Source: DATGKR01 sp035294565
GTDB lineage: Bacteria > Actinomycetota > Acidimicrobiia > Acidimicrobiales > Palsa-688
Assembly (NCBI GenBank): GCA_035294565.1
Contig: DATGKR010000177.1
Span: 1 to 9,560, forward strand
Direction: 5' to 3'
DNA length: 9,560 bases
In this document: piece after piece, positions 5,575 through 9,560 of the stretch
How positions within the stretch are numbered: the first letter of the stretch is position 1
Layout: each line of letters begins with the position of its first letter
Translations under genes and position numbers: made by a program
Notes under the pieces: model-generated
The model's input: the letters and a program-made list of their open reading frames with translations, nothing else
Database searches by the model: none
Told to the model about the DNA's origin: nothing

Positions 5575-7038
5575 ATGCCCGACAGCACCGCCTTCTACCT
5601 GACCATCCTGGCGGCGTCGGCCGCGGGGCTGGCCGTCCTGGCGGCGAGCAGGTTCACCGACCGGCTCAAGGTGCCGCTGCCGGCGGTGCTCCTCGCCCTC
5701 GCCGCCGTCGTCGCCCACGCCGTCCCCGGCCTGCGCCCGGCGGACAACAGGATCGTGCCGGAGGTCGTGAGCGTCGCCCTGGTCGCCGTGCTCTTCGACG
5801 GCGGCATGCGCATCGGCTGGTCCCGTTTCCGCAGCCAGGCTGGCCCCATCCTCACCGTCGGAGTGCTGGGCACGTTCGGCACCGCCGCAGCCGGGGCGGT
5901 GGTCGCCCGCTACGCGCTCGGGGTCGACTGGTACGCAGCCGTGCTGCTGGCCACAGCCGTGTCGCCGACCGACCCTGCCGTCGTCTTCTCCGTTCTCGGC
6001 CGCAGGCAGCTTGCCGGCGGCAGCGGGACGCTCCTCGAAGGCGAGTCAGGGGCCAACGACCCGGTGGGCATCGCCCTCATGGCGGCGCTGATCGCCGGCG
6101 GAGGCGTGTCGGCGAGCGGAGCGGTCCACGCCTTGGGCACCTTCGCCCTGCAGATGGGGGTCGGTGCGGCGGTCGGCTACCTGGGAGGCAAGTTGCTTCT
6201 GCTGGCGATGCGCCGTCTCTCCCTGCCCGACGAGGGCCTGTACCCGCTGCGCACCCTCGCCGGGGCGTACCTGCTCTACGGGGCGGCGTCGGCGGCTCAC
6301 GGCTCGGGCTTCTTGGCTGTGTTCGTCGCGGGCATAGTCCTCGGCGACGAACGGGCGCCCTACAAGCGGGAGATCGAGCACTTCCACGGCGCCGTGTCGA
6401 GCCTCGGAGAGCTGGTCGCCTTCGCCGTCCTCGGGCTCACGATCGACGTGCACCTCCTCGGGCGCGTCTCCACGTGGCTGCCGGGGCTCGCCATCGGCGC
6501 GGCCCTGGCCTTGGTCATTCGGCCCCTCGTGGTGGGGGCCTGCCTGGCGCGCTCAAAGCTGTCGGGAGCAGAGCGGCGCTTCGTTCAGTTCGCCGGCCTG
6601 AAGGGTGCGGTTCCGATCCTGCTCGGCAGCTACATCTTCTCGGCGCGCGTCGCCTCGCCGGCAAGGCTCTACGAGATCGTCGTCGTCGTCGTTGCCTTCT
6701 CCGTCCTCGTCCAGGGCGGCCTGGTCGGCCCGGTCGCCAGGCGGCTCGGCCTGCCGGTCCATCTCGTCCTGCCCGAGCCGTGGACCTTGGGGGTGCGTCT
6801 TCGCGACGAGCCGCAAAACGTGCACCGCGTGGTGGTCGCGCCCGGCGCCCCGGCCGACGGGGCGGTGGTCGCCGAGCTCCCGGGGCTGCCAGAGGACGCC
6901 TGGGTGAGCCTGCTCGTACGGGAGGGACAGCTCCTCCCCGTCCGGGGTTCCACCACGCTGCGTGCGGGCGACCAGCTGACCGTCCTCGCCGACCGCTCCG
7001 GGGCAGAAGCCCTGCGGTCCTGCTTCGAAGGTGGGTAG
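5575..7038 (+). CDS. CPA1-type K+(Na+)/H+ antiporter with TrkA-C domain (NhaP2/CvrA-like)
   Basis: This 487-residue inner-membrane antiporter exchanges a monovalent cation for protons, by family knowledge. About twelve hydrophobic helices fill residues 5-395. Family marks are SPTDPA (130-135), EGESGANDP (155-163) with the ion-binding Asn161-Asp162 pair, and RPL (316-318) with a conserved Arg in a membrane helix. GLKGAVP (341-347) stands for the usual GLRGAVP. Residues 405-483 form a cytoplasmic TrkA-C/RCK-C-like domain (VVAELPGLPEDAWVSLLVR ... GDQLTVLA). This domain points to NhaP2/CvrA-type K+/H+ antiporters; in related proteins it binds regulatory ligands such as c-di-AMP, which is not shown here. 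The ATG has GAGGAG 8 nt upstream. The SDR gene follows after 34 bp. Ion preference is inferred. Confidence 0.9.
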   Translation: MPDSTAFYLTILAASAAGLAVLAASRFTDRLKVPLPAVLLALAAVVAHAVPGLRPADNRIVPEVVSVALVAVLFDGGMRIGWSRFRSQAGPILTVGVLGTFGTAAAGAVVARYALGVDWYAAVLLATAVSPTDPAVVFSVLGRRQLAGGSGTLLEGESGANDPVGIALMAALIAGGGVSASGAVHALGTFALQMGVGAAVGYLGGKLLLLAMRRLSLPDEGLYPLRTLAGAYLLYGAASAAHGSGFLAVFVAGIVLGDERAPYKREIEHFHGAVSSLGELVAFAVLGLTIDVHLLGRVSTWLPGLAIGAALALVIRPLVVGACLARSKLSGAERRFVQFAGLKGAVPILLGSYIFSARVASPARLYEIVVVVVAFSVLVQGGLVGPVARRLGLPVHLVLPEPWTLGVRLRDEPQNVHRVVVAPGAPADGAVVAELPGLPEDAWVSLLVREGQLLPVRGSTTLRAGDQLTVLADRSGAEALRSCFEGG

Positions 7039-7072
7039 GTCAACCCGCACAGACCGACCGACAGGAGGAGCC

Positions 7073-8104
7073 GTGGCGCAACGCAGAGTCGCAGTGGTAA
7101 CCGGAGCATCAGCGGGGGTGGGCAGAGCCGTCGCCACTGCTCTGGCAGACCGGGGCTTCGACGTCGCCCTGCTCGCCAGGGGCGCTGCGGGCCTCGAAGC
7201 AGCCGCCGGTGACGTCCGTCGTGCCGGGGGGCGGGCGCTCGCCATCCCGACCGACGTCGCAGTCTTCGAGGACGTCGACGCCGCAGCGTCGAAGGCGGAG
7301 GAGGAGCTCGGACCGATCGACGTGTGGGTGAACGACGCGATGACCACCGTTTTCTCGCCCGCATGGGATGTGGCGCCCGAGGATTTCAAACGGGCGGTCG
7401 AGGTGACCTTCCTCGGCCAGGTGTGGGGCACCACGGCCGCCCTGGCCCGCATGCGCCCCCGGGACCGGGGCAGCATCGTCAACGTCGGATCCGCCCTGGC
7501 GTTCATCGGCATCCCGCTCCAGTCGGCGTACTGCGCCTCCAAGTTCGCCTGCCGTGGCTTCTTCGAATCGGTGCGCGCCGAGCTGCTCCACGAAGGCAGC
7601 GGGGTGCGCATGTCGATGGTCCACTTGCCGGCGGTCAACACCCCCCAGTTCAACTGGTGCGAGACAACCCTGGACCGCCATCCCCAGCCGGTGCCGCCCA
7701 TCTACCAGCCCGAGCTGTGCGCCCGCTTCATCGTCGCTGCGGCCCTCGACGGGCGGCGGGACAAGATCATCGGCTCCTGGAACAAGCTCCTGGTGTCGGC
7801 CGGCAAGCTGTTCCCCGGCCTGGCCAACCAGTACGCGGCCATCGGCGCGTGGGACACGCAGCTGACCGACCTCCCCGTGTCTCCCGACAGGCCGGTCAAC
7901 CTGCACAAGCCGGCCGACGACGCCGCCGACCAGGGCGCCCACGGCATCTTCGACGACCAGGCGGGAGGGTTCCTAGACCCCAGCTTCTTGAAGACGCTCC
8001 CGAAGACGGCGATGACCTTCGCCGCCGCCGTCGGCCGCACGGCCGCCGAGAAGCGGCGCTTCTTGAGCCAGACACGCGGCAGCCGGGTAAAGTCGATGCA
8101 GTGA
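7073..8104 (+). CDS. SDR family NAD(P)-dependent oxidoreductase with C-terminal extension
   Basis: This 343-residue short-chain dehydrogenase has the cofactor motif TGASAGVG (10-17) and the catalytic Ser140, Tyr153 and Lys157 (YCASK). The usual NNAG is replaced by VNDAM (86-90). An Arg at position 36 after beta2 (LLARG) favours NADP(H). It is about 90 residues longer than a classical SDR. The extension carries the PVNL...D.GAHG.FD pattern seen in a group of 320-345-residue actinobacterial and proteobacterial SDRs of unknown substrate. The GTG start at 7073 follows AGGAGG by 4 nt or so; the same frame is open upstream to 7031 but lacks a site there. The stop overlaps the next gene (GTGA), suggesting co-translation. 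The fold is certain; the substrate is unknown. Confidence 0.9.
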   Translation: MAQRRVAVVTGASAGVGRAVATALADRGFDVALLARGAAGLEAAAGDVRRAGGRALAIPTDVAVFEDVDAAASKAEEELGPIDVWVNDAMTTVFSPAWDVAPEDFKRAVEVTFLGQVWGTTAALARMRPRDRGSIVNVGSALAFIGIPLQSAYCASKFACRGFFESVRAELLHEGSGVRMSMVHLPAVNTPQFNWCETTLDRHPQPVPPIYQPELCARFIVAAALDGRRDKIIGSWNKLLVSAGKLFPGLANQYAAIGAWDTQLTDLPVSPDRPVNLHKPADDAADQGAHGIFDDQAGGFLDPSFLKTLPKTAMTFAAAVGRTAAEKRRFLSQTRGSRVKSMQ

Positions 8105-8265
8105 TCGCCGCATCCTTGATCGCCGTGGTTGCGTACTACCCGAAGCCGCCCGCAGACAACGCGCCGTGGGACACCCTCTACGTGACGGCGGGCATGGTCG
8201 TGATCATCCTGCTGGTGGTGCTCCTCGCCGCGTGGATGAACGCCCGGGACGCACACCGCTCGTGA
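8101..8265 (+). CDS. 54-residue single-pass membrane microprotein
   Basis: The GTG at 8101 overlaps the SDR stop codon (GTGA), the classic sign of translational coupling, and the frame ends at 8265. The protein begins with a short hydrophobic stretch (2-13), then a Pro/Asp turn (PKPPADNAPWD, 14-24), and a strong transmembrane helix at about 27-46 (TAGMVVIILLVVLLAAW), ending in NARDAHRS. Third codon positions are mostly G or C, as in the neighbours. No family is recognised. It may anchor or modulate a partner at the membrane, but nothing in the sequence proves this. Its own stop overlaps the next start in the same GTGA manner, which supports both as real genes. Confidence 0.7.
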   Translation: MIAASLIAVVAYYPKPPADNAPWDTLYVTAGMVVIILLVVLLAAWMNARDAHRS

Positions 8266-8447
8266 GCCGACACGAACCCCTGGGCCGGGAGCCCACCGCC
8301 GACTCCGGGATGTTGGCCGGCTGGACAGCGGGGGGCCGAGCGGTGTCGGCCCTCACCGGAGACTCTGAGTACACCCTCCGGCCGATCGGCGGGGACCGTG
8401 TCACAGCCCTCATCAAGGCGACAGAGGTCATCGTCGCAAAAGCCTGA
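8262..8447 (+). CDS. 61-residue hypothetical protein
   Basis: The frame starts with GTG at 8262, overlapping the stop of the 54-residue gene by four bases (GTGA), and ends at 8447, 50 bp inside the PadR gene. About 80 percent of third positions are G or C. It is soluble by appearance, with a polar start (MSRHEPLGRE), a Gly-rich middle and a short hydrophobic/basic end (VTALIKATEVIVAKA). In the shared 50 bp this frame reads as normal protein while the PadR frame reads as a Ser/Gln/Arg-rich tract, suggesting the small gene is the constrained one there. No family is recognised and no function is proposed. Confidence 0.55.
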   Translation: MSRHEPLGREPTADSGMLAGWTAGGRAVSALTGDSEYTLRPIGGDRVTALIKATEVIVAKA

Positions 8448-8964
8448 TCCGCCGCCGCTGTCCCTGCAGGAATGGATAGTCCTGGCCGTCATCGCCGAAA
8501 CACCCACCTACGGGTTCTCGGTCGCGCGGCTGCTGCAACCCGGCGGCGACCTGGGCCGTACTTACCGAGTCCCCCACCCCGCCGTCTACCGGTCGGTTGA
8601 CCGGTTGCTGGCGGCGGGCCTCGTCGAGGCGGCGGGCACCGAGCAGAGCCGGCAGGGGCCTCGGCGCACTCTGCTGCACGCCACCCCCGCCGGGGAAATG
8701 GCTGCAGCGGACTGGCTCGAACGGCCGGTTGCCCACATACGCGACATCCGCACCGAGCTCATGGCGAAGCTGGCGCTGCTGCACAGGCGCAGCGCCGACC
8801 ACAGAGAGCTCGTCCGGGCGCAGCGGGACCTGCTCGCGCCGATCGTCGAGTCGCTCGCCGAAAAGCACCGCGCCGCCGCCGGCTTCGACCGAGTTCTCTC
8901 CGCTTGGAGGCTCGAGTCGGGGAGGGCGGCCCTGCGTTTTCTCGACGGGTTGCTGCTTGCTTGA
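8398..8964 (+). CDS. PadR-family transcriptional regulator
   Basis: This 188-residue DNA-binding protein has an N-terminal winged helix typical of PadR. LQEWIVLAVIAETPTYGFSV (23-42) gives helices 1-2, VYRSVDRLLAAGLVEA (63-78) the recognition helix region, and RRTLLHATPAGE (88-99) the wing. Residues 108-185 form a helical C-terminal dimerisation region (Vir_act_alpha_C-like). The GTG at 8398 follows GGCGGGGA; no other ATG, GTG or TTG lies before the domain, so a 50-bp overlap with the 61-residue gene is needed. Residues 1-20 are a disordered-looking Ser/Arg/Pro tract. It could control its own operon (SDR and microproteins) or the facing oxyanion-transport gene; neither is shown. Its stop lies in a 19-bp tandem repeat. 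Confidence 0.88.
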   Translation: MSQPSSRRQRSSSQKPDPPPLSLQEWIVLAVIAETPTYGFSVARLLQPGGDLGRTYRVPHPAVYRSVDRLLAAGLVEAAGTEQSRQGPRRTLLHATPAGEMAAADWLERPVAHIRDIRTELMAKLALLHRRSADHRELVRAQRDLLAPIVESLAEKHRAAAGFDRVLSAWRLESGRAALRFLDGLLLA

Positions 8965-9000
8965 CGGGTTGCTGCTTGCTCGACGGGCTGGTGGGCTGGC
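8944..9000 (+). repeat. 19-bp tandem repeat across the padR stop codon
   Basis: GACGGGTTGCTGCTTGCT occurs at 8944-8961 and again at 8963-8980, a 19-bp period with one difference in the last base. A third, degenerate copy (GACGGGCTGG...) follows from 8982. The first copy encodes the last PadR residues (DGLLLA) and reaches into the stop codon at 8962-8964. It looks like a slippage duplication. Confidence 0.85.
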
Positions 9001-9015
9001 CGCGCTGCCACCAGA

Positions 9016-9029
9016 AGGGGCGGGCCCCT
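9016..9029. terminator. possible hairpin between convergent genes
   Basis: AGGGG and CCCCT pair around a CGGG tetraloop in the gap between padR and the convergent binding-protein gene. No T-run follows on either strand, so it would be a U-less hairpin, as is often proposed in high-GC actinobacteria. It may be chance in such GC-rich DNA. Confidence 0.3.
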
Positions 9030-9052
9030 CCGGCTCTCCCCCTGCCGTCGCT

Positions 9053-9076
9053 GCGGGCCGTGCGCCCGCTTCGGGC
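9053..9076. terminator. overlapping hairpins at the end of the oxyanion-binding gene
   Basis: Two alternative stems share bases: GCGGGC/GCCCGC (9053-9058 with 9064-9069, 5-nt loop) and GCCCG/CGGGC (9064-9068 with 9072-9076, 3-nt loop). The second lies directly at the stop codon of the minus-strand gene (9078-9076). Neither has a T-run. They could end the minus-strand transcript. Confidence 0.35.
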
Positions 9077-9560
9077 TACCCGACGAGCGTCTTCACCCAC
9101 CCGGGGACGTGCGTGCCCGACACTTGGAGCGGGTGGAGCACCTCGAAGCCGTCACGGTCGAGGAAAACGGCGCCGGCCGTTAGCAGATAGGTGACGAAAG
9201 CCTGGGCAGCCGCCCGATCCGGAGCGCGGTCGACGACAGCGATCGTGTAGGTCGCCGCGAGATCCACCCCGCTCAACGGCACCGTGGGGATCGACGCCGC
9301 CTTGGCTTCGCTCGAATAGAAGAACCCGGCGTCGAGCTGGCCGGCCTGGAGGCGACCGACGAGCGTCTCCTCCGGGTAGACGCCCGAGCTCGAGCGGGCC
9401 AGCGCAGCAAGGGCGGGAACATGCTCGGCGCTCGCCGTGCTCTCCAGGGCCTCCACCGCCAGCCTGCCCTTCGGGTCGACCGCCGGATCGGTACGCCCGA
9501 GCAGGAACCCCGGCTTGGTGACCACGTCGTACCAGGGCTCGCTTCGCAGATCGGCGGCGA
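9076..9560 (-). CDS. WtpA/ModA-like oxyanion-binding protein, C-terminal part (cut by right edge)
   Basis: The frame is open from the right edge to the TAG at 9078-9076, giving 160 residues of a longer protein; an internal GTG at 9525 is not the true start. WYDVVTKPGFLLGRTDPAVDPKG fits the conserved GRTDP/DPxG segment of extracellular tungstate/molybdate-binding proteins. The later LVGRLQAGQLDAGFFYSSEA fits the hinge strand that contacts the ligand in this family. The usual C-terminal lobe pattern follows (YTIAVVDRAPDRAAAQAFVTYLL). The signal peptide and N-lobe are outside the window. By family knowledge it would deliver molybdate or tungstate to an ABC permease, expected further right. It converges on padR with about 110 bp between. 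Other oxyanions such as sulfate are less likely but possible. Confidence 0.78.
   Translation of the reverse strand, partial: AADLRSEPWYDVVTKPGFLLGRTDPAVDPKGRLAVEALESTASAEHVPALAALARSSSGVYPEETLVGRLQAGQLDAGFFYSSEAKAASIPTVPLSGVDLAATYTIAVVDRAPDRAAAQAFVTYLLTAGAVFLDRDGFEVLHPLQVSGTHVPGWVKTLVG

Noticed and set aside
7033..7038. GGGTAG upstream of the SDR gene as a third stress-type -10 box
   Set aside because: It contains the antiporter stop codon and has no GTTT-like -35 at 15-17 nt.
8085..8090. GGGTAA just before the 54-residue gene as a promoter
   Set aside because: No matching -35 is present at the required distance, and translational coupling to the SDR explains expression.
9523..9525. GTG at 9525 as the true start of the oxyanion-binding gene
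   Set aside because: The frame stays open to the right edge, and conserved sequence (SEPWYDVV) precedes this codon, so the gene is truncated by the window.
1..9560. Search for tRNA, rRNA, CRISPR, insertion sequence or prophage signals
   Set aside because: No transposase, integrase, regularly spaced repeats or RNA gene signatures were seen on either strand.

Overview
The window is a dense, very GC-rich stretch of bacterial chromosome with strong G/C preference at third codon positions, GTG and TTG starts, short stop/start overlaps and actinobacterial protein families. It most likely comes from an actinomycete-type (Actinomycetota) genome. The pgmB-like gene carries the long insert and the LGLP...CLFD-DGVLT opening I remember from Mycobacterium tuberculosis Rv3400, and it is followed by a GH65 gene as in Rv3400-Rv3401. 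The exact class cannot be fixed from sequence reading alone. I see no rRNA, tRNA, insertion sequence, CRISPR array or prophage gene.

Layout. (1) Positions 1-1560, minus strand: two overlapping genes for CsbD-like proteins with long charged coiled-coil tails, then an alpha/beta hydrolase cut by the left edge. Both transcription units are preceded by sequences resembling SigF/SigB-type stress promoters (GNTT/GTTT ... GGGTA), and the hydrolase one is followed by a 13-bp palindrome. (2) Positions 1621-4778, plus strand: beta-phosphoglucomutase and a GH65 disaccharide phosphorylase joined by a TTGA overlap, a two-step route from an alpha-linked glucose disaccharide to glucose 6-phosphate. (3) Positions 4513-5490, minus strand: a PAP2-superfamily membrane protein whose tail-coding end lies antisense to the last 266 bp of the GH65 gene. 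(4) Positions 5575-8964, plus strand: a CPA1-type K+(Na+)/H+ antiporter with a TrkA-C domain, an SDR oxidoreductase, two very small proteins (54 and 61 aa) linked by GTGA overlaps, and a PadR-family regulator. (5) Positions 9076-9560, minus strand: the C-terminal part of a WtpA/ModA-like oxyanion-binding protein, convergent with padR.

How the parts may fit together. Regions 1, 2 and 4 have a stress or osmoadaptation flavour: CsbD-like proteins, a possible trehalose/maltose-type phosphorylase and a cation/proton antiporter. This is an inference from gene families only. The least described parts are the tandem CsbD/coiled-coil pair with its matched stress-type promoters, and the SDR-microprotein-microprotein-PadR chain. 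No single clearly new defence or mobile system is visible.
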